From Ephydatia muelleri (Eukaryota; Porifera; Demospongiae; Spongillida; Spongillidae): a stretch of DNA of 64,000 nt. The translations under genes were made by a program, and so were the position numbers. Shown here one piece after another: positions 1 through 10,036 of this stretch. The notes under the pieces are model-generated. The model made no database searches, was not told the origin of the DNA, and was given only the letters and a program-made list of their open reading frames with translations. Every line of letters begins with the position of its first letter. Within the stretch, counting starts at the first letter, position 1. The stretch is taken from the NCBI GenBank assembly GCA_013339895.1, contig JABACO010000066.1, forward strand, positions 107,525 to 171,524. The letters are read 5' to 3'.

Positions 1-1161
1 GTCGAGCAGTTTACTTGTGCACAACTTCGAGGTCACGCGAGCACTTCTATCACGTGAATGTGTAAACATGACCCAAATAGTATCTGTTTTTTACTATAAT
101 TGATGTCATTATTTATCGTAAACTAAAAATGCAGCAACAATTTTTAACGCCTCTCTCACCAGTGTATTTGTGTTACATATACAAATGACCTCTGTTTTTC
201 ACTGTTATTATTTCTCATTTCCTGTTAAAAACTAAAAATGCAGCAAAATTACCTCTCTCACCAGTGTACTTCAACTGTACTTGTGTTAGAGATCATCATT
301 CTCTGCTTGTGTTCCTTACTATACTGCACTGCACCAAAGAGGTACCAGTATTAACAAGTAAACTGATTGTACAATAATTAGAAATGTTCCAATGTCATTT
401 CCTGTTCCCTCCCTATTCCACCATAGCATATCACACACCCTCACCCCACGTCAGATTGCTTCAAGGTTCATTGTGCACACTGCCACACAAACACAAAACC
501 ACACACAAACACAGAAAAGCACAGCAATTACAAAACATACACACCCACATACACATAGACACACATACACACTTTGACAGGGAGTGGGGCCATCTTCTAG
601 GGTAAAACCCAAAGCAGGACTTAAAACATCACTCCCATACCAGATTACAACAGTTGCACCCAACCCACAAAGTTCTATGTCCATCATTTGCTCTCCAGCC
701 AATCTTCATGGTCTATGTCATTGTCAAGGAACCTTCCACTCTCCAGACCTGCCAACAATACATATCAAAACACAATGAGAAAATGTTGTATCATTACAAA
801 TCTGGTGCATGTAGCGTACACTGTAAAAAAAAAGAGTGGTGGATTGGCTAGACACATAACCCATCCTAACAACATACCTGTACAGTCCAGATCTATTTTG
901 AATAGTTCACAGTGCACATTTGTCACACACACATTTTGCAGCATGTTAACAGACACTTAGACTGACACCCAAAGGTGTATAACCCTATTTAAACCACCAA
1001 ACACATGATCATATGTACACACATGAACCATGACGGCCGCAAATGTGGGCGTGTCTAACATATTGAAGGAAATGTGAATCAGCCAAAGATGGTCCCAGCT
1101 GGGCACATAACACTATGTGATTGTGTATGTGTACATCATTAACTAATTCAACAGACAATGA
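1..1161. repeat. Tandem-unit module alpha, copy 1
   Basis: This stretch recurs at about 17137-18310, 33647-34980 and 49438-50135 with scattered substitutions and small indels, which marks it as the start of a tandem unit of about 16 kb. I see no supportable gene in it; the short frames around 384-960 exist only because of CA-rich sequence at about 470-575. The other copies run on from 'acagacaatgac' into 'ttaggaaatt', but here the text switches to the CACTGTGCC end of a DNA transposon at 1162. Confidence 0.85.
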
Positions 1162-1199
1162 CACTGTGCCAATTAGATGTTTTCCGACCGTGTAGAATA

Positions 1200-2015
1200 G
1201 ACCTTATTCGACCGCAATATGAATATATAAATGTCACGCGCTTGTAGCAATACTGACCAATTAAGTCACGTGACATCGACGAGAGAAATTCGTTTGTGCA
1301 ACAGTTTTTGTTGTAAGTAAAGCTTTATATCTTTGCTATGCCTTTATGTCATAAAAATGGTTGTAACCATTACAAAATTCCCAGTAGTCGATGTTGTTTG
1401 ACTTTTGAACTCTGTTACGCGGGAAAAATTATTATAAATGGCGCACAAAAGCTTTGTGTAAGGCTACGTTGCTTCGTGTACACATTAGAGGTACTGTGTT
1501 ACTGAATTTGTACGTAGCGCACCATTACGCACTGGGAGATGTGTTTTTGCTGAATGGCCTGTAAGAACTTAGTGACTTATCGTTCAAACACTTAATTTAA
1601 TATAGTATGGTTTGTGTAAGGCTGGCTAGCTTCATTCCTTTAGACATGTGTGTTCTTTAAATTCGCTCGGTGTATTCTACGACGGTTTCTGCACTGGGAG
1701 ATTATGTTTTGAACCCTTCGTATACCCGTCTTCGTATGTCATGAACTCGCAAAGCCTTGCATTTATTAATGTTCGTCAGGCCAACGAGAGGGGTTGTAGT
1801 CCCAAGCATCTTTTGGAGTCATGTACGGATCTGTTGTTATGCCTAGCATACCAAGTTTCTCATTATAGCGTGACTTCCCGACTGCATCAAGCTGCTTAAA
1901 CGCATCCGATTGTTCAGCCATACTCAATAACGGCGACGCCTTTCTCAATAAACAATCAATCATGTCACATGCAAGTCACGCAATAATTTATTCATAATTG
2001 CGGTCGAATAAGGTC
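1200..2015. mobile_element. Nested 816-bp TIR element with TA flanks (ISL2EU-like)
   Basis: GACCTTATTCGACCGCAAT at 1200-1218 is repeated inverted at about 1996-2015, and the inverted repeat runs on for about 25 bp with a one-base gap. TA lies on both outer sides (1198-1199 and 2016-2017), consistent with a TA target duplication. The only coding signal is a 51-codon start of a SWIM/YqaJ-like protein on the minus strand. ISL2EU elements have short TIRs, 2-bp target duplications and a YqaJ-type protein, so a non-autonomous ISL2EU derivative is my best guess. It sits within the left end of the CACTA element and is therefore the younger insertion. Confidence 0.6.
1766..1921 (-). CDS. N-terminal fragment of a SWIM/YqaJ-type transposon protein
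   Basis: The ATG at 1921 has A at -3 and G at +4. The 51-residue product begins MAEQSDAFKQLDAVGKSRY and contains ITTDPYMTPKDAW and SRWPDEH. From memory, this layout (F..LD..GK..Y..KL...G...DPY..P...W, then WPD) resembles the N-terminus of long invertebrate repeat proteins that carry a SWIM zinc finger and YqaJ nuclease. Everything beyond the first exon is missing. No catalytic part is present, so it cannot act alone. Alternative: a first exon whose partner exons were lost. Confidence 0.45.
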   Translation of the reverse strand: MAEQSDAFKQLDAVGKSRYNEKLGMLGITTDPYMTPKDAWDYNPSRWPDEH

Positions 2016-2018
2016 TAT

Positions 2019-2180
2019 GCGTGTATCCACTTTGCTTACACGTGTTTAACACTTGCGGTAAACACGGTGTATACAGCAGTGGATAACTAGTGGAAGGAGA
2101 CTGTCTTACACTCTAGTGTATAACTGATGGATAACAACTGTGTATAACGCCGTGTATGGAGATGATAACAAGCGTACAAC
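2019..2180. repeat. Left subterminal repeat cluster of the CACTA element
   Basis: At least seven variants of one 8-10 bp motif are packed here: GTGTATCC near 2022, GTGTATAC near 2068, GTGGATAAC near 2079, GTGTATAAC near 2118, ATGGATAAC near 2129, GTGTATAAC near 2142 and GTGTATGG near 2152. Without the nested element they begin about 40 bp from the transposon end. In CACTA elements such arrays are binding sites for an element-encoded DNA-binding protein; that role here is inferred from position and matching copies at the right end. Confidence 0.7.
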
Positions 2181-2382
2181 AAGCGTTATTAGAGTGAATG
2201 CAAAACGAAACTATCTGTATAACTCCGCATATTTATGACGCGTTGTGACGATCGCATTATCTTATTTATTTTTATAATAGTAGGAAAAGAAAATTAATCA
2301 CATCAAAACGTATAATTCAGGTACATGTAAATGCATTGCATGCACAAGATCTGAGAACAAATTAAAGGCTCAGTGTTCGCGG

Positions 2383-3477
2383 CTAGGATTTCACCATCCA
2401 GGCATGTAAACCAGCCGGGGCCTGTAACTGGAGAAGAGGTCCATCAATCCTTTCTTTTCTGGCCACTTTCCATGTGTCTGTTCCCCGTCTATCCAGCTCG
2501 TCCATCCAATTATTAATTCTTTCCGATCTCCAGCTAGGCCGTCTTCTTTCTATTTTCCCATCACCCGTAGTTTCTTCCTCCGACATCATGCCAGTTGCAA
2601 TGCACTTCCATGCCTCCATTTCTTCATTTGTAAGGACTTTACTGCGGCGCTCCCAAAGCTAGTTATGACACTACATTCGTAACGCTATGATTATATCACA
2701 CACGTACCCTTTGCTGCCTTGCTCGAACGCTTATTCGTTTTTGGCGGTCGTCAGTAACTACTCGCTTTAGAGTCTTCCTGTAAGTTCTTAGTGCAGCTAG
2801 AGAATAGAATAGATATTGAATAAATCGAACAAATGAACGAATTGGAACAAAACACATGTGACTTACACTGTACTTCAATGTATTGAAATTCACTTAGTTC
2901 CTGATGAAGTTTCTTACAAACTCCTTCGTTGTGGGGACTTTCCAAACTATATGCATGTGAATCAAAATTTTTAGCAGAACTGACAAAAGCATGCTTGCTT
3001 ACGGTTCTTCGGTTCTGAGTTGTGAACCTTCATTGAAAGATTTTAAAAGTTTGTGTACACTGCTCTACTCGATTGAAAGCATACATGCATTGAGCAAATG
3101 AATGGCTGCTAATTTAGCTTGGCAAACCTGAAGACACAACGGAGTACGTCTTTTCCTTTTTGCAGGCTCTGCTGGGGCCTCTGATGTACAAGTCCCTTTA
3201 TCAGCCTCTAACGCCTGCACTTTGATTTCAAGGGTACTCAATTTCTGACAGATTCCCTCCATTTTTACATTCACTTTGGCCATCTCATTGGCGACAAGTG
3301 ATTTGACGTCATGCCACATAGTAGAAACCGCATCTACTGGAGCTGGTGTTCTACTACCGCGAGAGATTACAGATCTTGGTGACGCGATGTCATCATTGTA
3401 AGGAAGTGCTTTATTTAAAAGAAAAACTATATAAATTGTTGCATATAGAACCCTAAATTGTCGAAGTGCATGTACTG

Positions 3478-3531
<54 letters not shown>

Positions 3532-3703
3532 GCGCGCACACACACCACACACCGGCACGCACACACGCACACACACACATACACACCACACACCGGCACG
3601 CACACACGCACACAGACACACACACACATCCACACACACAGACACACGCACGCACACACACACATACACACCACACACCGGCACGCACACACGCACACAT
3701 GCA

Positions 3704-3758
<55 letters not shown>

Positions 3759-3801
3759 CCTGCGGAGGGTATTCTTGCCGGAGGTGTTACTTGACTCGTT
3801 C
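2383..3801 (-). CDS. Spliced accessory protein gene of the CACTA element
   Basis: Four exons can be traced on the minus strand: 3760-3801 (acceptor TTAATAG, donor CAG/GTAGTG), 3128-3408 (acceptor AAATAAAG, donor CAG/GTTTGC), about 2708-2777 (acceptor TTACAG, donor AGG/GTACGT) and 2383-2658 (acceptor AACTAG, stop TAG). The first two join in phase; the join into the third needs an acceptor a few bases further in. The product has a heptad-like stretch ([20 protein letters not shown]), a basic cluster KRKRR, a basic exon rich in Arg/Lys, and a C-terminal block with [28 protein letters not shown] and HAWMVKS. I recall similar WRS-containing proteins in invertebrate genomes but know no function. 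A DNA-binding partner of the transposase, like TnpA of En/Spm, is an inference from position. The first intron is mostly CA/TG microsatellite. Confidence 0.55.
3481..3756. repeat. Complex CA microsatellite within an intron
   Basis: Two long pure CA runs (3481-3530 and 3709-3756) flank a CA-rich core with a duplicated ACCACACACCGGCACGCACA block at about 3541, 3585 and 3669. It falls between exons 3128-3408 and 3760-3801 of the accessory gene. All long frames over it, on either strand, are Cys-Val or Thr-His repeats and are not genes. Confidence 0.9.
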
Positions 3802-3859
3802 CTATTAATATTTAGATGTAGAACACATGCAAAATTGTATTCCATAATGTGTAACATAC

Positions 3860-4012
3860 TTATGTGACAAATTCGAGACGAAGATCTTCCAGCTGATCCG
3901 TAAAACGATTCAGCATTTTGCAGGCTATCTCCGGTGAAACTTCGTGAGAGTCAACGAAACTGTTAGGACCAGAATATAATGATCTTCTTGGTGAATACGT
4001 GTACCTGTCCAT
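3860..4012 (-). CDS. Possible first exon of the accessory gene
   Basis: The ATG at 4012 opens a 50-codon frame starting MDRYTYSPRRSLYSGPNSF and containing VSPEIACKMLNRFTDQLEDL, which has ordinary protein composition. A GTATGT donor-like site follows directly, but the frame reaches TAA just before it, so the splice into 3760-3801 does not resolve in phase as read. Either the true donor is elsewhere or this copy carries a lesion. Confidence 0.3.
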   Translation of the reverse strand: MDRYTYSPRRSLYSGPNSFVDSHEVSPEIACKMLNRFTDQLEDLRLEFVT

Positions 4013-4137
4013 CAAAAGACTCAAGCAGTCGATTTCAATGAATCATACTCCGCAGCTGCCCATGCGCACGTGCATTTCGTCATAATTGTAAAATTTCGAA
4101 TTTCACATCAGCTTTTTTTTTTACCCTCATACAAAGC
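4013..4137. promoter_or_regulatory. Divergent intergenic region of the CACTA genes
   Basis: These 125 bases separate the ATG of the minus-strand accessory gene (4012) from the ATG of the plus-strand transposase (4138). A shared bidirectional promoter is inferred from the head-to-head layout; I see no convincing TATA box, only a T-run (4111-4122). Confidence 0.3.
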
Positions 4138-7079
4138 ATGGAAGGGCCAAATAAGCGATACAGATGCTGGATTTGTCAACAAGACTTATCACGATCTGTC
4201 TATTACAGGCATATGCGACGAAATGGATGTCCCGCTTTGGTCAGAATGCAGACAAAGGAATGTCATACGACAAAGGGTACTAATACACGTACGTCACAAG
4301 AAACAAGTAACCTCAGCGTTGATATGGAAGAAGAGAGCAGCGATATGGATAACGTGAACGACAGGTACACGCTGTGCACCGAAGAGGCGGAAGAGCAGCC
4401 AACTTCCGCGGCTGATGACTTGCATCTCGAAGACAGAAATGTTAATGTAATGGAAAACGCAGATGCTTATCAGGAAACAGAAGTCGTCCTCGATTCAGAT
4501 TACGATGACTTAGCCTTTGATTGCACAGGCTGTAGCACTCCTGAAGGTTCTAAGACCGGTTGGTTCGCATCCGACGATAAACAGTTTCCTTTTGGTGCCA
4601 TATGTCTGTTCCTCAATTATTATCAACTCAAATTTCATGTACCAGACAGAGGAATGCAACTTCTTCTTTCTTTCCTAAAAGTCATGATTGCTCTAATCTC
4701 ACTAATAGTTCCATCCAACTCATCATTAAAGCTCCTAATGAATCAATTTCCTTCTTCTCTGAATGCAATGAGAACAAGACTGAGTGTTGAACAAAGAGAA
4801 CTTCTGCAGTATGTTATGTGTCCGAAGTGTGATACTCTATGTGGTGAAGCAAAGGTCGTGATATTTTCCAATCAAAATAGGTGCTCACATGTACCATTTC
4901 CAAATCACCCTCATAAGAGCCGTAGAGTTGCTTGCCAGTTTTTAATTTGCAAAGTAGTCAAGTTTTCAAAAATGTCGAAGACTTTACCTCAAAAAACATA
5001 CATTTATAGTAGTATACTAAAAACAATTAAAAGCCTAATAACCAGAAAGAGCATTTATTCTAATTTGGATGGATGTCTAGAAGTTTCAATGGAAAATATG
5101 TTGACATTTATGATGGTGCAATATGGAATGAGTTTACTGTTGTAAATGGAAGACCCTTTTTGGATGTACCATACAATTTAGGTTTAATCCTTAACGTGGA
5201 TTGGTTTCAACCTTATGAACACACGCAATACAGTATAGGTGTAATTTATCTTGCTATTCTAAATTTACCAAGATCAGAACGATATAAGTTGGAGAATGTC
5301 ATTATTGTGGGTTGTATACCTGGTCCAAAGGAACCCAGCAATATCAATCCTTACTTAAAGCCACTTGTGGATGAACTCTTAGTCTTATGGGAAGGAATAA
5401 CAATAGATTCTCCTTCATGTGATTTACCAATATGTATTCGTGGTGCATTACTTGCAGTGTCCTGTGATGTACCTGCAACTAGAAAGGTGTGCGGATTTTC
5501 TGGTCATTCAGCTACCATGGGGTGTTCTAAATGTTTAAAATCTTTTACCTGCCTGTCCTTTGGAGAGAAGCTAGATTATTCAGGCTTTGATAGAGATGCT
5601 TGGATTCCACGAAGTATGGAACAACATCTACTTGCAATTCATGAATTGGAATCTGCAAGGACCCCAACAGAAGTACAGCAAGTAATTAAAAAGAATGGTG
5701 TCAGATACAGTGAACTTTTACGTCTTCCTTACTTTGATATCATAAGACAGCATGTGACAGATGCCATGCACAATATGTATTTAGGAACAGCAAAGCATGT
5801 TGTAAGCATATGGAAGGATAGGGGAATTTTAGGAAATGCTGACTTTGATATTATACAAACTAGAATTGATAGTATGCTTGTTCCAATTGAGATAGGACGC
5901 ATACCGTATAAAATAAGTTCTAAATTTAGTGAACTCACTGCAGACCAGTGGCGTAATTGGACAAATATTTATTCATTATATGCACTGAAAGGTATTCTAC
6001 CAGAAAGGGATTATGCATGTTGGACAATATTTGTTGAGGCATCAATCATTTTGTCCCAGTCATCACTGTCACCTGATGATGTTTCATTAGCAGACACCAA
6101 AATAATTGGATTTTGTAAAACATTTGAAGAGCTGTATGGAAAGACAGCATGCACACCAAACATGCATCTTCATGCACATCTTAAAGATTGCATAATAGAC
6201 TTTGGGCCAATTTCATCCTTTTGGGTATTTCCATTTGAGCGCTATAATGGAGTGATGGGATCGTTCATTAATAATTGGAGGAGTCCTGAGATGCAGATAA
6301 TGAGAAAATTTACATCCTATCAGAATATTGTATCATGTGCAAGTGACTCATCACTCGATTGTTCCCTTCATGATTTCATCCAATCTTGCATAATTTCTGA
6401 ATGTCATGTTGGATCTCTTCAGTCAACCATTGCGGATGTTTATAAGCAAGACATGTATGCCAGAAATATATTTGGTGACAACATTAATGCTATATTTTCA
6501 TCAAACCATCATGCAATTCTTTCAAAGTGTTATGAAAGATATTTAAATGACATAGAACTTACTGCTTTGTCGGCTGTGTATCACAAACTATATCCCAATA
6601 TAAACCAATTTGAGCAGCCAGTTTCTCGTCGACATTTGATTTGCAGTGATATTGAAATACACGGAGAACGTTTTTTGTCAGCAAAATCAAAATCTCAACG
6701 TTCTGCAGTGGTTATGGCATCCTGGTATGATTCTGATGGGCAAGTCAACCTACACACTGCTGCATCATACAGATTTGGAATTGTGCAGTATTTCTTGAAG
6801 CATGCATATCATATTGATGTTTCGGACGAACCCAGCATGAAAAATACAGACCACCTGTTTGCCAAAGTTACTTGGTATGGAAAGCATCCTAGGGAGAATC
6901 ACTTCCCTGACCCAATTAGAGTTGTGACAACCTTGTTTGAAAGTGAGGGTCCAGCATCATTTATACCTGTGAGCCGTATAGCAAATAGGTGTGCTATTGC
7001 AAACAATCAGTACATTCAATTTGATTACGGAGAAGATTGTGTTTGTGTTGTGTCTCCATTGGTAAAGCACGGCTATTAA
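4138..7079 (+). CDS. Tnp2-type (Transposase_21) CACTA transposase, one frameshift
   Basis: The protein would cut and join the element ends. The start at 4138 gives an N-terminal zinc-finger-like motif (CWICQQDLSRSVYYRHMRRNGC pattern: C-x2-C-x12-H-x5-C) and an acidic linker (MEEESSDMD). The second part, open from 5064 with first ATG 5073, holds the family signatures: DIYDGAIW, LGLILNVDWFQP (Asp 43 from 5073), IIVGCIPGPKEPSN, CDVPATRKVCGFSGH followed by CSKC (a zinc-binding Cys pair near residue 151), DAMHNMYLGTAKHVV, and TPNMHLHAHL...FPFERYNGVMG near residue 365. The frame changes between 5064 and 5145; loss of one GGAT unit from a TGGATGGATG run at about 5067-5075 would explain it, and a short intron or programmed shift is less likely. 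The C-terminal 668 residues are otherwise uninterrupted, so the element was active fairly recently. Confidence 0.8.
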
Positions 7080-7850
7080 AACCATTATTAAATGTGCTTT
7101 CATTTGCTATTATTATATAAAATTTTCAGCTGATTTACATATTGCGTTGACAGATAAAAATCATTCATCATTCGCCTCAGGCATCACGCAGCAGCAGCAG
7201 CAGGCTTATGTTGTGACCACTCTAAGACAGGTATTAATCAGGCTAATTATGTGAAAACAGATACATTTTTCAGTAGCAAATTCATCATACTGTATTATTG
7301 AAGCGGTAAACTGGGTAGCTAAATGTTGATATTGCTTTGTACATGTAAAGAAAGAAATTGACATCATATGGCAATATGCATGCATAAATTATTCTGCATA
7401 TCATTGCAACCAGTTATACAACACTATTCAGTAGAACATTGCATTTAGAGTTCAGAGTTGGATGAGTGGGAGTGGATGACCAGGAGCCTAGCAATTCTTG
7501 AGAATGTTTCATTAGCAGTGATTTCCCAGTCTCCATACGCCTCCACTCACATTTAGCCTCTTTTGAGACAACCCAAAGCACCTCTTCACTCACTGCAGCT
7601 GAGGCACCTGAGGTCTGACAAGCATCTGAAATCTTAGAATTTTTGAGGGTATGTGTAACCTTGATGTCTAATGCTGCAGACCGAGACTGTGACCAGTTTG
7701 GTATCACAATGTCACCGGGGCTTTGGCTGGACCAATACCACAACCTTGCTCCAAAAGAGGGGAATGATGAGTACGACGGCAAAAGTCAGCAATACAATCA
7801 CGTTTGCAGTTGTGTCGTGTCACCATGCACATCCCCGGCATAACGACAAA
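7080..7850. other. Non-coding 3' part of the CACTA element
   Basis: AT-rich sequence after the transposase stop, with a short CAG run at about 7190-7203. The frames at 7414-7782 (minus) and 7643-7991 (plus) show no recognisable motif and I do not support them as genes. No other copy of this stretch occurs in the window. Confidence 0.6.
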
Positions 7851-8137
7851 TTAAATTCCCGGTTATACGCCTTAGGATATACAAAGCTTATCCAGGTTGA
7901 ATGCGGTCGTTGTATACAAAGTGTAAACACGCAATCCACACCTCGGTGTATAACATGCGTAAGTAGACTGAAACGCTTGTTATACATCTAGAGTAACGCG
8001 CGTTAAACGATAGAGTGGATAACACGTGTACTACGAGCGAAAACACAAGTTATACATCAAATGCATATGCAGCATGTACACACACTCATAAAACACATGT
8101 AAAACGGGCGGATACACCTTGTGGATAATTTCAATTT
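7851..8137. repeat. Right subterminal repeat cluster of the CACTA element
   Basis: The same motif as at the left end recurs in both orientations: GTTATAC near 7862, GTATACAAAGTG near 7912, GTGTATAAC near 7947, GTTATACATC near 7979, GTGGATAAC near 8014, GTTATACATC near 8051, GGATACACC near 8110 and GTGGATAAT near 8121. The mirrored arrangement supports these as subterminal binding repeats of one transposon and locates its right end at about 8146. Confidence 0.7.
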
Positions 8138-8146
8138 GGCATGGTG

Positions 8147-8345
8147 CAGTACAGCACTACCTCACAATACCAAATACGTTTAGTGCCATTGTGCACACCT
8201 GCAACAAACTTATAACTCGACTTTTTCTTTGTACATCTATGTGGTTGGCTCTTTGTAAACAAACAACCACATAGATGTACAAAGAAAAGGTCGAGTTATA
8301 TGCTAAACCTTTTGAGACCTCCAGCCGTGGATGCTTCGGTACTTG
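8147..8345 (-). mobile_element. Tyrosine-recombinase element remnant A, with a 90-bp palindrome
   Basis: 8147-8210 matches the 3' flank of the recombinase element at 50157-50215. From 8211 to 8300 the sequence folds back: 8211-8247 and 8264-8300 are 37-base arms differing at one position, around a 16-base loop. The arm is the conserved tail (AGATGTACAAAGAAA...GTCGAGTTATA) that follows the recombinase stop in the other copies. Only a trace of the coding end (AGACCTCCAGCC) remains after it. Confidence 0.6.
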
Positions 8346-8534
8346 ACATTGTAGCAAATGTTTGCAGCACGTGCACATGCACTTAGACTGCACTTAGACT
8401 GCACTAAACTTCCGAGCAAACCTCTTCCGAGCAAACCTATTTAAACCTTCCCTCACGTGGCCATCACATGCTGTACAACCAACCACATACAGAGGGAGCA
8501 TAGTTTCTGACTAATTCACTGTGTTCAACAGACA

Positions 8535-8935
8535 GAAACGTATATCTGCCCCCAGTACAGAGCTACCCCTAAACCAATACCAAATAGGTTTAGCAACATT
8601 GAGCACGCATGCAACACACAAACACACAACCACATATATATATAGATGTACATGTACAAAGAAAGGGTCGAGTTATATGTCTAGGTCTCCAACCATCTCT
8701 GAACTGAATCCTTCACATACCCATCTTTGGCAGATTCTGTTCTCCAGCAGCCATGCCGCTTAAACCACCTATCCTGCACACCAGCATTGGCTCCACCATG
8801 GCCTTCAACATATCGGCTATCACAGATTTCTTTTGAACCTTGGGCTTTGCTTCAATCTTTCCAAGGTCTGGGTCCTCCAAATTACTCAGTAGAGGCCAAA
8901 CCCCTGAAGCAAATACATTTTCAGCGATCATATTT
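8535..8935 (-). pseudogene. Tyrosine recombinase remnant B, internally deleted
   Basis: Read on the minus strand from about 8935, the sequence gives a linker (KPKVQKKSVIADMLKAMVE), then jumps to the C-terminal end: NAGVQD, then RHGCW and SAKDGY, which contains the nucleophilic Tyr context, and KDSVQRWLE before the stop. The whole centre with the first catalytic Arg and the HxxR box is missing, so it is dead. The tail 8535-8680 (with a TATATATATA insert) matches the element tail at 50150-50260. Alpha-module sequence begins immediately beyond it. Confidence 0.6.
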
Positions 8936-9176
8936 ACACACATTTACCATGACAGCTGCAAATGTGGCATATACAACATATTACTGGAATGTGAAGCAGC
9001 CAAAGATGGTCACAGCTGGGCACATAACATTATGTGATTGTGTATGTGTACTTCATTAACTAATTCAACAGACAATGACTTAGGAAATTATTTCCTCACT
9101 ATATACTGTAACTGCCCCACCTATCCTCTTGTCACAACACCAGATTGGTTAAAGGTGCATTTGCACCCTGCCACAC

Positions 9177-9229
<53 letters not shown>

Positions 9230-9300
9230 CACACACACACACATACCACACAACACACACACACACACAACACACACACACACACACAATGAGAGGCAGG
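8936..9300. repeat. End of module alpha (second piece in unit 1) with CA tract
   Basis: 8936-9120 matches the later part of alpha (for example 18022-18200), including CAGACAATGACTTAGGAAAT, the sequence that would lie across the CACTA insertion point. A CA microsatellite fills 9172-9290. So alpha in unit 1 is present in two pieces separated by the CACTA element and recombinase remnants. No gene. Confidence 0.75.
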
Positions 9301-9796
9301 GAGGGAGGGAGGGCGCAACCAATGGTACCACTCTTATACTACAACATGTACCTGTCCTGGTTTGCCTGTTCCTGACCTTGATCCTGTCCTGTGTGGAGGT
9401 AGAGGATGTCCTCATCCCCCTTGGATCATCCTGAAGTTTCACTATACATTTGTTGTGTGTACTCTCTTCATACTGTCAGTGGCGGACACACGAGAGGGAA
9501 TGTATTTGCATGGATACCTTCATGGAACACATAACAATTCGCAAACACATACATGCATACAAAACATGAAATTAGTTGTGACAATATGCCACCTTCACTA
9601 GAACATGAAGGGAGTGGGTGAGGGAGTAAAGCAGTGAGGAAGGAAGGGAGCGAGATGGTTTCAAGCAATGGCACCCCTCTTCTACTACAACATGTACATA
9701 CACCAATAGGTAAATGTGGCAGTACACCTGCACACTACAGCATACGAGAGAGGGAGATAAATTTCAACCCATTGCAGGTACCACTCTCATACTCAC
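9301..9796. other. No gene recognised; flank of the exon cassette
   Basis: The part 9655-9796 is shared with 27230-27359 and 37580-37724 and would be intron sequence of the exon-like cassette next to it. The part 9301-9650 is seen once in the window and shows no supported feature. Confidence 0.5.
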
Positions 9797-9907
9797 ATGA
9801 ACAGATGCCAACGTTGTACTAGAGACCTCCACACATCTTCACAGAGAAGATGGTGCCCTGATCAAATACCTTGCGTGTCTGTTCCACAGTACATTGCGTG
9901 ACACAAT
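9797..9907 (-). pseudogene. 111-bp cysteine-containing exon cassette, copy 1 (stop codon)
   Basis: On the minus strand a long pyrimidine tract (about 9908-10020) ends in TTCCAG, followed by a 111-base open stretch and a GTGAGT donor. Length and phase (1-1) are symmetric, as in shuffled extracellular modules. The cassette encodes DCVTQCTVEQTRKVFDQG...SVKMCGGL, with four Cys in all. In this copy the Lys or Thr codon after GGL is TAG, so it is broken; the copies at 27360 and 37725 are open. I do not recognise the family and see no neighbouring exons. Confidence 0.5.
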
Positions 9908-10036
9908 CTGGAACAGTAAGTAGAGATGTAATGCAAGGGGGAAGAGGAGGTAGGAGGGGCATGGGGAGAGGGGAGGGGAAAGAATCATAATGGGAAAGGC
10001 ACCAATATGGAGGGGGAGGAGGATATGGTGCCAATC

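Larger units (their letters stand above)
1162..8146. mobile_element. CACTA/EnSpm-type DNA transposon, nearly complete
   Basis: The left end reads CACTGTGCCAATT and the inverted right end CACCATGCCAAATT, an imperfect terminal inverted repeat of the CACTA type. Clusters of a subterminal motif (GTGTATAAC, GTGGATAAC, GTGTATCC) lie just inside both ends, as is known for this superfamily. Inside are a Tnp2-type transposase on the plus strand (4138-7079) and a divergent spliced accessory gene on the minus strand. A second element (1200-2015) is nested 38 bp inside the left end. The flanks do not show a matching 3-bp target duplication: the left flank is module alpha, the right flank is a recombinase-element tail. 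A rearrangement after insertion is likely. The element type is secure; exact ends are less so. Confidence 0.75.

Noticed and set aside
3427-3867. Cys-Val and Thr-His repeat frames
   Set aside because: They are translations of CA/TG microsatellite, as are those near 9121-9442, 25195-25670 and 34806-34994.
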